Below are positions 20,318-32,368 of a stretch of 64,000 bases of DNA, in pieces (positions within the stretch are counted from its first letter, which is position 1; the number at the start of each line of letters is the position of its first letter). A model generated the notes under the pieces. The model was not told the DNA's origin and made no database searches. It saw only the letters and a program-made list of their open reading frames with translations. The translations under genes and the position numbers were made by a program. The DNA is from Azorinus chamasolen (taxonomy: Eukaryota > Mollusca > Bivalvia > Cardiida > Solecurtidae), in the NCBI GenBank assembly GCA_963576725.1, contig OY755252.1:44989552-45053551 (forward strand). Reading direction: 5' to 3'.

Positions 20318-20565
20318 TTAACCCTTTACGACTTTCTACTCCTTTGCAAATAGAGTAGACCAAGATCAGACGGTTCCTATAGGAACCGTCTGATCAGGGT
20401 CTGCTCTGTTTGCTTATGATATAGCTATCTAATATAGACACGAGTCTAGTTTCGTTCATTGCCAAACATTCCTATGCCATGCGCTATTACAAGAAGTAAT
20501 CAAATTAATATTTTTATGCTAATGTTTAATGTTTCTGGCATATATATTCATGGAGCAAATGGCTA
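20318..20565 (+). mobile_element. TTAA hairpin MITE, unit 3
   Basis: Counterpart of 35-280. The core apex is a clean GGTTCCTATAGGAACC. Confidence 0.7.
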
Positions 20566-20871
20566 ATACTCCTAGTAAAGCGCCACATCGCCTAAAATGC
20601 ATCTCAATAACTCAATGTAGGCCATAGACGAGCAGGAATTCGAGTTTTAACTGACTTTATACAGTATTAGTCATAGTCGTTTACCTCTTGTACCATTTTT
20701 GTAGATTTTGTTGAAACAATGTATTTTATTGAATAATATTAAGGTAGATTTTCTTTTTTTCTTACATACACTGACACCCGAATAATCATAATGAGTTTAA
20801 AACCAGATCGATATTTGTGTTGGATGTAACTTCTGGTCATATATGTATTCAGATATAGTGTGTCGGCCTTC

Positions 20872-21044
20872 CCCTTTCTGTCTCTGCATCTCTCTGTCTG
20901 TCTCTGTCTCTCTGTCTGTCTCTGTCTGTCTGTCTTTCTCTCTATCTCTCTGTCTCTGTTTGTCTCTCTCTCTATCTCTTTCTCTGCGTCTCTGCGTCTC
21001 TGTCTGTCTTTCTGTCTGTCTCTGCCTCTGCCTGTCTCTCTCCG
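20872..21044 (+). repeat. CT/CTGT-rich tract, unit 3
   Basis: Same tract as at 592 and 11376. Confidence 0.9.
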
Positions 21045-21214
21045 TTTTATGACTGTATTTTATGTAGAAATGTTGCAAGATCAACATCTCATGTCTACCT
21101 TTATATTGAGGATAGACCACAAGTGCGTACGTTAAGTGTTATCACCATAGGTTAACTCACCATAGGTTAACGTTGGCGATCAACCGACCAGCTAGTGACC
21201 GTAGTGTCTGTTGC

Positions 21215-21452
21215 TTAATCAATTGTTTCATGAATATTCATGTGAGAAATAATGGCAACAAGAATATTAATTAGTTTCTTTTTAACGACATATGAACATA
21301 GGAACGTTTGGCCGTGGGAGAAACTGAAATATCAAATCTATATATAGCAAACAGAGCAGATCCTGATCAGAGCGCTCCTCCAGGAACCATCTGATCTGGA
21401 TCTTTCCTGTTTTCAAAGGCGAAGAAAGGCGTATTTATGGAGTAAAGGTTAA
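21215..21452 (-). mobile_element. TTAA hairpin MITE, inverted, unit 3
   Basis: Counterpart of 918-1163, TTAA at both ends, 238 bp. Confidence 0.72.
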
Positions 21453-21830
21453 ATTTACAAAGTATTCCAGCACTTGAATCAGATCTATTATAATTTCATA
21501 AGTAAACAGAACAGACCCTGACTCCTGCATGAGCCGTCTGACCAGGGTCTGCTCAGTTTGAAAATGAGTGAAAAGACGTTTATATGAGGGAAGGGGTTAA
21601 ATGATGCATGTTTGAAGCTGAATGTTCCATCCGTGTTTTCAATATAGATTATTTGCTAGAGGAATTTGAATGAGTCACAATGACGACCCTAATCAGAGGG
21701 CTAAACTAGGATCTCTCCAATCTGGATCTACATTATTTGCAAATGATAGTATACTTGTCTCCCGCATTCAATGAATTAACGATAGCATGGTGGGCAGTTT
21801 TCGAAATAATCATGCTTTTGTAAATAAATA

Positions 21831-22149
21831 CAGTTGAACTTTTATATCTCTAACTCGGATAACTCGAACTTCGAGATAACTCGAACAAAAAGTTCGGTCC
21901 TTCCAAAACTAACACTACATAACTGCTCCAAAATGTATCGCTACGGATATCTAGAAGCACACGTGGCAGCTTAATACAGGTCTAAAGTAATGCTGAAAGC
22001 TCCTATAGGAGCTTTCATGATTACTTTAGACCTGTATTAAGCTGTGGTCTTGACAAATCGATCAGATTAGAAATCGGATGACTCGAACATCTGTTATCTC
22101 GAACTAATTTGTACGGTCCCTTGAAGTTCGACTTATCGAAGTTCAACTG
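21831..22149. mobile_element. TA-flanked hairpin MITE, insertion specific to unit 3
   Basis: Termini CAGTTGAACTTTTATATCTC and CGAAGTTCAACTG, flanked by TA on both sides. The apex is AAGCTCCTATAGGAGCTTT. Units 1 and 2 show the empty site (AATAAATACATGTATATATG), so insertion happened after unit 3 separated, or the element was lost in the others. Confidence 0.8.
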
Positions 22150-22750
22150 TATATATGTTTCTACCAGCATACATTCAGTCGAAAACTTTTGATCCCGGTG
22201 AGATATTTCTCATCTACATAAAATAGTATTTGTAATTACAAATCATCCGAAACGCGACAAATGTCACGACAGCAACTGCAATTTGTGTTCTGAGTTAAAC
22301 TGTTTAACCCAGTCCATCATCGGCTAGTTTTATATCTAACCTATATTATAACAAAAGCAAACTGAGCATACCCTGATCAGAAGGATCCGTCATGACCTGT
22401 CTGATCTGGGTCTATTCTGTTTCCAAAGGCCACTGAAAGTCATCCCTGTGAGGTAATGGTTTAAGGTTAACACGTGATATACACTTTTATCACATACTCT
22501 GTCTTGTGGGAGTGCCGTAACTGAGTGCTGTAAATCGCGGAAATGCACCAGTGCATTTTTTATGCAAATTAGCAATCGTTAGCTAATCGTAGCGCTCATT
22601 TAAGCGTTAGCCAATGTGCACCGTCCGCTGCATTAAGTACTACGCAGTTTGTAAGGAATGGCCGAAACAGCCGTCAGCTATATATGGAAAAGTAGTAAAG
22701 TCAAGCAGGCAAAGCCACATGCAAGACGCAACCACCACCAAAACACCGAT

Positions 22751-22813
22751 AGACAGCATGACACACACACACACACAACCACACACCCAAACGCACACAC
22801 ACACACACACACA
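22751..22813 (+). repeat. CA-rich microsatellite
   Basis: Interrupted (CA)n inside the Penelope 3' tail. It produces overlapping spurious open frames on both strands. Confidence 0.9.
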
Positions 22814-23273
22814 CGAAATGTACAAAGGAAACACCAAAAGACACACAAGAACCAGAGACAAACGTTCCACACATGAACAAATCACAAGCACAAAGACGCA
22901 AGGCAAACAAAAGGAAGGGTGACAAAGAGAGTACCGCCCTGGCACGGTCAGCAGCAAAATCACCACTGGGGGTTTAAACCGGTTTACGGACGTCCTAACC
23001 TCACACTTCTGTCAAAGTCACCCTAGCTTTACAAATATTGTAAATAAAGGTATCCCCGCTGGACTTACCCACAACATAGACGACGGTGAACACAGGACAA
23101 CATGTAAAACATAGCATAATAACTGTGACAATCCGTCAAATATGTACTCAATGACTTTGCTGAAGTCAGAACACCTGCAGGTAAGCCGTTAAGGGCACGA
23201 CAGGGAAAAAGTAATACATGAGTCTGGTAAGCTCATCCTGTATCCAAGTTTAAGAGTATACCATCATAGAGTA

Positions 23274-23480
23274 CTACCCTCGGCCTGTCATCGCGCAAGC
23301 AAAGAGGGAAGCGTAACTACCGACTGTAAAAGGGTCGATAACCAAACATGCAGTGCGTTGCAATATAATAGGATCATAACCTTTCTTTTTAAATGTTTTA
23401 ATGCGTTTTATAAACAAATCATGAAAATGGATATGACCCTGAATTTTCCTAAGTTTGTAGATAACTTTGGATATACCCAA
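23274..23480 (-). pseudogene. Penelope-like RT, C-terminal piece
   Basis: Reads HFHDLFIKRIKTFKKKGYDP then a TACLVIDPFTVGSYASLF-type end, the conserved C-terminus of Penelope-like RTs, stopping at TGRG. It continues the RT fragment at 23925-25144 after the nested insertion is removed (GDV on one side, IYKLRK on the other). Confidence 0.75.
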
Positions 23481-24055
23481 TTACAACTCTATTAAAATAT
23501 GATACGCTGTGTACTCCCTCATTGCCATAGCGGGTCGAATAGTGTTTGACTGGAGGGGTTGCATAGTGCGCGTATATAACAGTTGTGTATTTGTATTGCT
23601 TAGTTTATATGCATGAACTTCAAATTGATCTGTTCTTCTACCCAATTTTCCGGCAATATTTTATGTGCAGTGTTGTATGTTAAACGAATATACCCAAGTC
23701 TGTTGAGTCTGGGTCAAAATTATGGGACGTACTGGCACTGCGCATAGAATGTTGCATTCAAGTTTTGTTTTTTATAATCTGAGTGCGTTGACACACTATA
23801 ATAGAACATAATACGACACAGACAGATAAACTTACGGAAAAGATTAGCTTATTTACCAATGTCCTAAATAAATTCTATTTTATTATTATTCTTATCTATA
23901 TATAAGTATTAAATTTATTTTATTTTAAATGTTCTGTAATTTACGCATTATTGTACAGTAAATATATCTTTGTGAAGCGCTTTTGAACGCACATATCCTG
24001 TATGAAAAGAGCGCTATATAAATGTGGTATAATAATAATAATAATAATAATATAA
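23481..24055 (+). mobile_element. L2-type LINE or SINE 3' fragment nested in the Penelope RT
   Basis: Ends with TGTGAAGCGCTTTTGAACGC, then AGCGCTATATAAATGTGG and an (ATA)n tail at about 24034-24055, the classic 3' end of L2-clade LINEs and the SINEs that borrow it. No coding part is left. A short GTTAT near both junctions could be the target duplication. The left edge is set by where the RT frame resumes. Confidence 0.6.
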
Positions 24056-25144
24056 CATCCCCATAAAATTCTAGTTGAGAAATGCCTTGTCGCAGTAACG
24101 TCCGTAGATTGCAATTATATTTACTAATGAGAGGTAAATTACGATAATAAAATTTAGAAAAAGTTTTCCGAAGTTTGTGATATCTGTAACCTTGCTTAAG
24201 AAGTTTATCAGTTATAACTAAATTACGTCTGTTAAAATCTTCAAGCAAAGAACAGGCTCGGGCAAACCTAATAAGTTGAGAAATATAAACCCCATAAGAT
24301 GTAGAACGTGGCACATCCCCATCTAGAAAAGGATAATTAACAATTTTAAAATTAAAATCTTCTCTTTTATCGTATACTTTGGACGAAACTTTATCATTTG
24401 TAATTGAAAGATTCAAATCTAAAAATGAAGCATTAATGTCAGATTGATTAGCTTTGATTAAAGACAGTTCTTTTGGGTAAATTGAAGAAATCATAGTATC
24501 AAAATAAGGATTATCTAAATTCAAAATATCGTCTAAATACCTTGAAGTTTCATTAAAAGCATTAACAATATCGGTCTGTGTATCAGGTTTTAAGCTAAGC
24601 ATAAAATCCCTCTCGTAGCAATACAAAAACAAATCTGCAACAAGAGGGGCACAAATTGTACCCATGGGTATACCAACAACTTGACGATATATGGTATCCC
24701 CATAACGCACAAATATATTATCTAAAAGAAAGGTAAGAGATCTACAAACATCAAGGCAGGTCCACATTGTGTAATGTTCAACTTCTGAATTCGAAAAGAA
24801 TGAACGTTGAACATTACAAGCAATGAACATTTTGTTTTCTCTGGCAAAGGTTTTTTCTATTAATCTAATAAGTTTATCCTTTATAAGATGGTGAGGTAGA
24901 GTAGTATAGAGTGTAGAGAAATCATAAGAGCTCAGTAAAGAAATGTTATACTGTTCATTTTCAAGTTTTGTTAAAACATCATTTGAATTTTTTATGGACC
25001 AAAAAACATTAATACCAGAATTTTCATATATTTTATCACAGTAGCGTTTTACATGTTCTTTGATCGTAGTAAGACAGGACGTCAAAAGTATAGATAATTT
25101 AGTAGTGGTACAACAGCTAGAGTTGGCAATAAAACGCGCCTAAC
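23925..25144 (-). pseudogene. Penelope-like reverse transcriptase fragment
   Basis: About 360 residues of RT. Motifs in order: a SILLTSC region, SYDFSTLYTTLPH (motif A), GIPMGTICAPLVADLFLYCY (motif B), RYLDDILNLDN (motif C, intact catalytic Asp pair), then LLRQGISQLEFYGDV. After GDV the frame runs into the AT-rich nested tail (a Leu run and a foreign end), so the natural C-terminus lies at 23274-23480. The frame extends upstream of the first ATG to about 25144 (RFIANSSCC), where it is truncated. Catalytic residues are intact but the gene is broken at both ends. Confidence 0.85.
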
Positions 25145-25227
25145 TATGGCGAATGTGGGCGTGAACCGGTTTGTTAAATGTATTACTAAACGATAATAGT
25201 CTTTATATAAAACACAAATGTTCAAAT

Positions 25228-25410
25228 AAGCACTGCCAATATACACTTGGCCTTAAAACGAAAAGCATGAAACGTTCAGTTCAAGATAGCACTGCCAATA
25301 TACACTTGGCCTTAAAACAAAAAGCATACAACATTCAATAGCACTCACACAATACACTTGGGCTTAACACAAAGCAACAAAATATTAAAGATAGCACTTC
25401 CAAAGCTCAC
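25228..25410 (+). repeat. ~65-bp imperfect tandem repeats near the 3' end of the DIRS-like element
   Basis: About three copies of AGCACTGCCAATATACACTT plus GGCCTTAAAAC, the third more diverged. They lie between the recombinase and the element's edge and could belong to the terminal repeats. Confidence 0.7.
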
Positions 25411-25633
25411 TTGGTAGGTTGGTATATTTATAGTTGTTTAGCACCAGTAAACCGAAACTTGATTATTATAACACTTCCTTCTGAATAACCTAATTGTAAT
25501 GCAGGCGCCGCAAAATAGCAATATGGCACCTAATCAGCAAATCAAAGCACTCATAGTAGCAGGACCCGGACGTGTACGTATACGTACAGACATGGTATCC
25601 CGTCTCAACTAAACTTTAATGTAGTCTTATAAT

Positions 25634-26613
25634 TCACATGGTGCTTAAAATAGCAAAGCAACAACTGGTTTTACTAAAAGCATAGCATAGAACAGTCTTT
25701 AATGGCAGTAGTTTGGCCGCAGCTGATGGCCAGATGGGAGAGAGACGAATAAGGGCCATAGACCCGAATTCGCATCTCTCCCACCGCCCAAAAGCGCGTG
25801 GATCTAAGACACGGAGGGCTTTTTTAAGAATGGCGGAAAATTGAAAACGTGTAAGGGGTTGGCCGTTGTAATGACAAAATAGTGGGCCCGGTCCGGATGG
25901 CCTCGCTGATATGTATGCGGTTAGTGCTCGAATCGGACAAATCGTATAGTTAGATTGTTTCATTAAGCGTATTATCGCCCCCTTGCCCGTCTGGTCAGCT
26001 TTTGAAAACCGTAAGTGTATTAACAAAATCCCATTCTGGGCCCACTGCATATCCTGAATGCTCAATACTTTGTATAAGGTAGTGTCGGTCCGACTGGAGC
26101 TGGTAATTTCCCCCACTCTAAAGAAACCAAAAAACGCTAATGTGAATGCGGAAGTGAACATGAGAGATTCATAAGTATCTCGGCACACCGCTGGAAGCTT
26201 AGTCAATATGCCCTGGAGAAGGTCGACCGTTATGGGGAGACGAACCCGCTTTTTCTTAGCTTAATTACTAGAAAGCGCTTGGTTGGATCTGACAAGGTCT
26301 GCATTTTGCACTGGAAACTTATTGCGGCTAGGTACAACTCTGCTGTATTATAGCTGAACATGTGAAGTGACAGAAAGGAAATAAATAAAACAATTTCCTG
26401 TATGGACGGGGGCCATGTGTCTGGCCACCCATTACTTTGCCGTAATTCTCTAAACTTGGACAGACCAGTAGCATACGCCTTTTTAGTGTTTGGTGCTAAA
26501 GAAGCGTTAATTAATCGTCCAGCCTCAGCCTGCAGATCACTGATAGGAACTCTGGTGGGATAGGGAGAGCTTCTGGGTCCGCGTCTGGAGCTGCACGCCG
26601 AAAGCGGGACCAC
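25634..26613 (-). pseudogene. Tyrosine recombinase of the DIRS-like element
   Basis: The N-terminal core-binding part (26230-26613) reads ASLAPNTKKAYATGLSKFRE. The catalytic part (25634 to about 26260) contains FFGFFRVGEI, holding the first catalytic Arg, and a KADQTGKG strand. The two parts are in different frames; the shift lies in an A5 run near 26255 and the family's KKRVRLPITV segment is seen by switching frame there. The expected HxxR and Tyr motifs are not visible: the sequence passes from DPRAF directly to a GRW-like motif, as if the segment between were deleted. It would normally integrate the circular cDNA. The start overlaps the RNase H frame by about 100 bp. Confidence 0.75.
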
Positions 26614-27131
26614 TGCTGACGAGAAATTGAATCTGCGATTGTATTTTTCTTGGAAGGAACGTGAACTGCTCGAAAAACAATGTCACGCTGCATGCAGATT
26701 AAAACGAATGGGCGGACAAGCTGCATCAACCGCTTGGATTTGGTGGATTGCTTGTTCAGTACTTGAACCAAAGCCTCATTATCTATAAGCATGTTAACTT
26801 TCTTGTTTTTCAAGTGTTTCCCCCAGAGATGAACAGCTAAAAGAACAGGGATCATTTCGAGGAAAAACACATCGCGCAAGACAGGGTGTTCTGCCCAAGC
26901 GTTGGGCCATGGAAAAAAGCACCACTGACCGTCCATGTAGCAAGCAGTCCCAAAACCGAAAGCGCCGGAATCATCTGTCGATAGGCGCAACGTATCACTT
27001 GAGAACCAGATAGCCTGTGGTATGTATGTTACCCCGTTAAAATCCTTCAAGAAATCAAGCCATACTGATATATCTTCTTTCATCTCTCTGGAAAGTCTGA
27101 GAAGATGGTGCGGTTTTTTCAAAGGAGTCAT
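26511..27131 (-). pseudogene. RNase H domain of the DIRS-like element
   Basis: Motifs LSTDDSGAFGFG, FFLEMIPVLLA, LIDNEALVQVL and NTIADSISR supply the four acidic residues of RNase H. It ends with FRRAAPDADPEALPIPPEF, a linker typical before the recombinase in this group. Upstream, the FGQAIRASRAFLRRFYDAM segment connects it to the RT in the same frame, so RT and RNase H were one polypeptide, separated now by a one-base shift near 27195. Confidence 0.85.
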
Positions 27132-27189
27132 GGCGTCGTAAAACCGACGAAGAAACGCCCGACTGGCGCGAATGGCTTGGCCGAAAAAA

Positions 27190-28260
27190 TTAAGTTTGCC
27201 AACAAGACTGTAACTCTTTCAGGGAAACCTTTCTTCTGCTCGAGAAATTGTTTAATAAAGACTCTAATTCGATTACCTTATGGTATGGAATGCGGACAGA
27301 CATTTTGTTTGTGTCTAGTTCAAGGCCCAAAAATACCATGATTGTAGTTGGATTGACTGATTTTTCCTTAGCAATTGGGACGCCTAGTTCTGCGCATGTC
27401 AACTCAAAAGTTTCTATTAAATGGTAACAAGTGGTGGAGTTGCTTGGTCCACCGAGTAAAAAATTGTCCAGTAAATGTGCAATGGAATCCGCCTTCGCGC
27501 GTTTTGCAACCAGCCAGTGGAGGAAAGAAGAAAACTTTTCAAACAAAAATGCGCTTTGGCTTAGCCCCATAGGTAAACATTTGTCAACAAAGTAATCGTT
27601 ATCGATTTTGGTACCCAGCAATGGAAAATCGTTGGTGCTGATTGGGAGTAACCGGTATGCAGACTTCAAGTCACGCTTAGCGATTAAAGCTGAACGACCC
27701 AGACGGTAAACCATGCTAGTAACTTTATCGAATGATGTGTACTGCACGGAACAAAATTTCGGATCTATGCCATCATTAATACTAGTGCTGTGAGGGTAGG
27801 AAAGGTGAGTTATCAAACGCCAACCGCCATCTGATTTTGGTACGACGCCCACTGGGGAGACATGCAAATTCGGATATGGTGGCGCTGGAAAGGGACCGGC
27901 TATTCTACCTAATGAAATTTTTTGTCTATTTTTGCTCTCAATTCAGATTTATGATCGAAGGCCGATTTGAGGTTCCGACATTCAAAAGCCGATCTAGGGC
28001 CAGAATATTCTATTTTGAAACCATGTTCGAAGTCCTTAGCCAGTATTTGGGCGTCATTAGATTTATCATAGTCCAGTAAGCAGTGCTTCAGATTTTTAAC
28101 TTTAATAGGGGACCGCCCTAAATGTAAACAATGATGGAGGTCTTGGATGCATGGACAATTAGAAACGCTGTGTGAAATGGGCTGAGCGTGGCCTGAAAGA
28201 TTGAGTTGCCGATCACGGAGTAAAATGTCGTGGGCGGAAGCTCCACATGCCCCTTCCTGC
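27190..28260 (-). pseudogene. Reverse transcriptase of the DIRS-like element
   Basis: Two pieces. 27909 to about 28260 carries the N-terminal linker (PIKVKNLKHCL, GFKIEYSGPRSAF, NLKSAFDH). 27190 to about 27925 carries the RT core (VSPVGVVPKSDGGWRLITHL, AKRDLKSAYRLLPIS, LPMGLSQSAFLFEKF). They join by a one-base shift in an A6 run near 27920. The catalytic box reads HLLDNFLLGG, where the family has two Asp: the second is Asn, so the enzyme would be inactive even with frames repaired. Confidence 0.85.
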
Positions 28261-29013
28261 CCTCGGCTGAACGGATGTGCGCTGTTGGTTGCAGAGACGA
28301 GATGGGTGGTCAGCACTGCAATTAAGACAGACATGGCGATACTGACACGTAGAACGATAACAAGAAGACAGGTTGAAATCAAAACATTTCCTATCACTGC
28401 CGAAAAAACTTTTGCTTGACCCCATACACAACAGCCAAAGTTCCTGGTCAATGGTAGCAAATGAGACTGTTGTCGGGCTGGCTGCCAGCCTAAGCCTAAA
28501 TTGAGTATCATAACTGAGACAACCCAAGCCCCTGTGTCGCTTAGCTGCAAGGCGAATAACAGAAAAATATTTTAATAGTGCCTGGGCTTTGGTTGGGTGT
28601 GCAGTTATGTAAACACTAATATAGATCAGAAAGGCATCGGACCATTCTTCGATATTAGAGATTTTCTTAACATTTGCCGGGGCCATTGCTAGTAAGCCCT
28701 CTCGACTGACGGTGAGTTTAGGCCCCTGAACGGTGTGCGGCGCGGACTCGGGAACAAGGGTAGACAGCTCGACAAACTGTCCCTGTGTTATTTTGTCACG
28801 GGTGGTTTGGTTGACCCCTATTCCCAACGCCGCGCCGACACTGATCAATGGAGCAGGTTGCCCAATAACATCAGGCAGGTAGGCTCGACATTCTCTGGCG
28901 GAGCCAACCGTGCTGGGGTTTTCCTTTTCCTTGAAGAACGTCTCATGATCATGTAACGAGATAAAACAAGTGTCACGAAAGGTGTGAAATGAGGCAGAAA
29001 AGCCTACTGCCAT
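28213..29013 (-). pseudogene. Gag-like protein of the DIRS-like element
   Basis: 266 residues, open throughout. The middle carries the EEWSDAFLIYISVYITAHP and YDTQFRLR segments characteristic of gag proteins of DIRS/Ngaro-type elements. The C-terminus has a CCCH zinc finger (C-x7-C-x4-C-x3-H, CFDFNLSSCYRSTCQYRH), followed by further Cys/His residues. It overlaps the RT region by a few tens of bases. Presumed to package element RNA. It is the only complete open frame of the element, but the neighbours are broken. Confidence 0.75.
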
Positions 29014-31196
29014 GACAATTCTGTGATGAATTAGGTCAGTTATAAAATATTGTATCCCTGATATTAAACCAATAAATGAGGTAGACCCTAATTTAATTTA
29101 TTATTATTATGATTATTATTAATTCAATATAGAATAATGGGTTTTGACATATATATTGGTACATATACGTAACGAAGACAGACTGTAGAAGATCTAATAA
29201 AAATAAACGACACTATGCACCAAACTATGTCACAATCATAGACTTAACTCCTCATGATGATGAGTCAAAGGGCATGTAAAAGGAAAGTTGAACCTGTTTA
29301 GACAAAACTAGTGACGCCGTATATACTATATGGTATAATGATGACGTCACCCGGTTCATAAACCCTTTGTCACGTGCCTATTATTTATTGATCTTCACGC
29401 AGCAATGGTTGCATGCCGACTGTAAATGGACCCATTCGGGCTATTTCTTGTAAATTCGGTAACCATTATTATCATATACCGATTTTGTATGGAATTACAA
29501 AGATTATAGCGTCTTCTATTATAGCGCCGATAGTGCGTGAACGACCCCACGCCGTAATTTCCAAGGAAGTCTACATTGATTGCCAACCCTCGTAAAAGTA
29601 CTACCGATATAAATTATGATGCAATAAAAATACACAAGGATGCGCGAGTTGCAGAACACGTAAGAAAATTATGAATATGTGTGCGTATCAATGCAATGAA
29701 TGCAATACCGCTTCCATGCTGTGTCGAGAACTTCTGAGGCCGAACACGCCGCGCACACTAAAATCTGACGAAATCGAGAGTTTCCTTGGGCCATCGTATT
29801 TAATCGTGTAAAGCAAAACATTGGAGACGCCTCAATAAGTGTATCTGAGAAGTATGGACTTATGAAAATGTAGATTTCTCTTTGATTAAAGTAAAAAATA
29901 GCGGAACAATTTTTTTACCTTGTTTCGCTTCAAAGAACAAACCGGAAAGGGAGTGACCTGTACTTTTTATGTGTTTGTAAGAATTACTAAAACTCGGACT
30001 TTACTACATAGAGACAGAGTAGATAATTGCCCCCCAAAACAACATGTGCTATTCTTATTAATAGCACTCCTTATAAGGGTTTTTATGTAGTTTTGGAATC
30101 CAGTACAAAGTAGAAAGTTTATGTTGTTTTATGTTAGGACCAGACTTAAAATTATTGCACATTTTTACATGTTCCGAGAATAGTCTGTTTCATTTTCTAT
30201 GGCATTTTAAGCTTTAAGTGACAAAAAGAATCTGCATTCGTGTTCATTTCACATTGTTTTCATGAAACCCGTTTACTATTATGAATATGATACTCGCTAA
30301 AGCTCGTGTTATATCATTATAGTAAACTCGTTTCGTAAAAACAATGTGTAATGATCACTCATGTAAGATCCTCTATATCATACTCGTTTAACCATTTCCT
30401 TCATGTAACACGTTCCTTCATTTGAACGCATTTTCACGCATCTGCAAACATATCCGTCTGATCAGGGTCTACTCTATTTGCTTACATAATTTGACAATTA
30501 CATAATTTGATAGATATTTTAGTTTCTAAAACGGCTACTATGTTCCATCCTCCAAATTTCATTATAACTATCGTGTCCATAAATATTCAGCCGGTATTGA
30601 AATTTGGAATAAACGCAGAACAGGGAAAGGGATAAACCCATTTTTGCGCATTTGTAAACATAGTAGACTCCTGTAGGAGCCGTCTAATCAGGCTCTGCAC
30701 TGTTTGCCTTTTGAATGATAAAGACCTGATTCTATAGTTTTTGTCAAAGAAAGTAAATTCCTTTAAAGTTTTACATTATAAAACTTCAACTAATGACTAT
30801 TCATAATGTCATACTTTCTCACATGAATACTCAAACAGGCAAAGGGTAAATGGACTGTTGCGAAGAGGTTTTACAGTACACCGAAACAAAATAATTAACA
30901 TAAGGAAGTAATCAAATTGTATTGTTTTTGGCCTAAATAGAAGTAAGAAACAATTTTAAAGTGTTGCTTTGTTGCATGTGGCAAACGTCTGACAAATGCG
31001 TTTGATTATATAATGATTTGAGATCTATTTCGTTTTCTCTGACAGATATTTTTCATCATTTGACTGTTTGATATAGTACGAATATTAATGAAAATCATTG
31101 CATGGTACTGTTTGTTACTTGGATTTAAAATCTTCACACTTTATTGTGTAACTTTCGTCAGTTGTGCGTGGTTAAGAGTTCTCTATACTTATCTTA

Positions 31197-31561
31197 AAAG
31201 TACAAAAATGAGTCATGCAGGAAATACCACATACAGAACAAACACTCGCCCGAACAGCAACACAAGGAAACAGCAAATGTACATGGGTAGAAAAAACAAC
31301 AAGAGACGCACAAAGACAAAACAAACATACAATAGGAGGAAGATGGAAGTACCGCCTTGGAACGGTCAGTGACAAAAGTCACCGGGGGTTTAAACCGGTT
31401 TATGGGCGCCCAACCTCACCCTTATTCCATCCCCATCCTAAAAGACAAACAGTGTAAATAAACGTATCCCCTCTCCGACTAATCTACAACAACCGCGACA
31501 GCAAATACAGTGGTAAAGTGCATGTATAACAAAAAAAACATTTAATTGAACATACTGTATT
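31197..31561 (-). mobile_element. Penelope-like 3'-tail fragment in unit 3
   Basis: Interrupts unit 3 between CTTATCTTAA and CCCTTTCAATACTC, contiguous in units 1 and 2. The reverse strand reads GATTAGTCGGAGAGGGGATA and an ACCGGTTTAAACCCCCGGTG block. Closest relative in the window is 45327-45602. Confidence 0.75.
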
Positions 31562-31974
31562 ACCCTTTCAATACTCAACTTTCAAACAAGTCTAATTCAC
31601 AGTGAATATTCAGGGATTTGTCTACCAAAAGTGAAACATGACACATATTGCAGACTCTGATGAGATGGCGCATCTAGGTGCCCTCTTATCGGGATCTACG
31701 TTTGAAAAGGGTATTGGTGACTCTTCAGCATTAAGCTGCCAACAGTCCTGTCTCCAAGACCGATATCGAAACTAAATTGAACGTCCGGGTTTGAAAGGTT
31801 TTACTTTTGTGCAACTATGAACAGAGTACTTCCTGAATTATCGCAAGGATTGCTCAATTGGAATCATGTTAGCTTTCTAAGTCATTGGTCAACGTCTCTG
31901 GCCGAATCCTACAGGAAACGTTTACTACTGAATAGTGAAACACGGCTCCTCTTTTTCTGAACATCAATAAACTT

Positions 31975-32213
31975 ATCCCAGTTCTATGTTCATTTCAAAT
32001 TTCATTACCTACTGAATATTCATTGACAAAATATTTATAATGAAATTCGGAAGATGAGACATTGTATCCGTTTCAGAAAATGAGGAAACAGATCTACCAA
32101 ATTCCATTAGCAAACAGAGCGAACCCCGATCAGATGGCTCCAATAGGAGCCGTATGATCTGGGCCTACTCGGTTTGCAAATCCGTGAAAATGCGATATGA
32201 AGGAAAGGGTTAA
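31975..32213 (-). mobile_element. TTAA hairpin MITE, inverted, unit 3
   Basis: Counterpart of 4295-4536. Core GGCTCCAATAGGAGCC, right end GGAAAGGGTTAA. Confidence 0.65.
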
Positions 32214-32368
32214 ACATACAAATTGCATCAACATGTTTATTAAAGAAAATGATTTTTAAGACAAAATTGATAGAGCCCTTTGACCAGGATCTAAACTGTT
32301 AGCAAAGGACTTATATTCACGGTTCCCTCACACTAAATATTAAAGGACAGTAATAAGTCGCAATGCAA

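Larger units (their letters stand above)
22685..25145 (-). mobile_element. Penelope-like retroelement, 5'-truncated, with nested insertion
   Basis: Minus-strand order: RT fragment, nested LINE/SINE tail, RT C-terminus, 3' tail. The 3' tail ends with CCTGCTTGACTTTACTACTT and contains ACCGGTTTAAACCCCCAGTG. The 5' edge lies inside the RT domain, upstream of which the reading frame stops and the DIRS-like element begins. 5' truncation is usual for target-primed insertions. No GIY-YIG endonuclease follows the RT: this copy and the one at 55130 share the same TGRG-stop ending, so an endonuclease-less or N-terminal-endonuclease lineage is likely (inference). Confidence 0.8.
25146..30183 (-). mobile_element. 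DIRS-order (Ngaro-like) tyrosine-recombinase retrotransposon, decayed
   Basis: Minus-strand order gag, RT, RNase H, tyrosine recombinase, without a methyltransferase between RNase H and recombinase; this fits Ngaro-like members better than classic DIRS1. All coding parts are broken by frameshifts. Edges are the Penelope truncation on the left and the return of unit 3 sequence on the right. I could not identify the split direct repeats or inverted termini that would define the true ends. 29014-30183 holds the presumed 5' leader with no recognisable gene. Confidence 0.7.

Noticed and set aside
22614..22925. Several His/Thr- and Cys/Val-rich frames
   Set aside because: Derive from the CA microsatellite in the Penelope tail.
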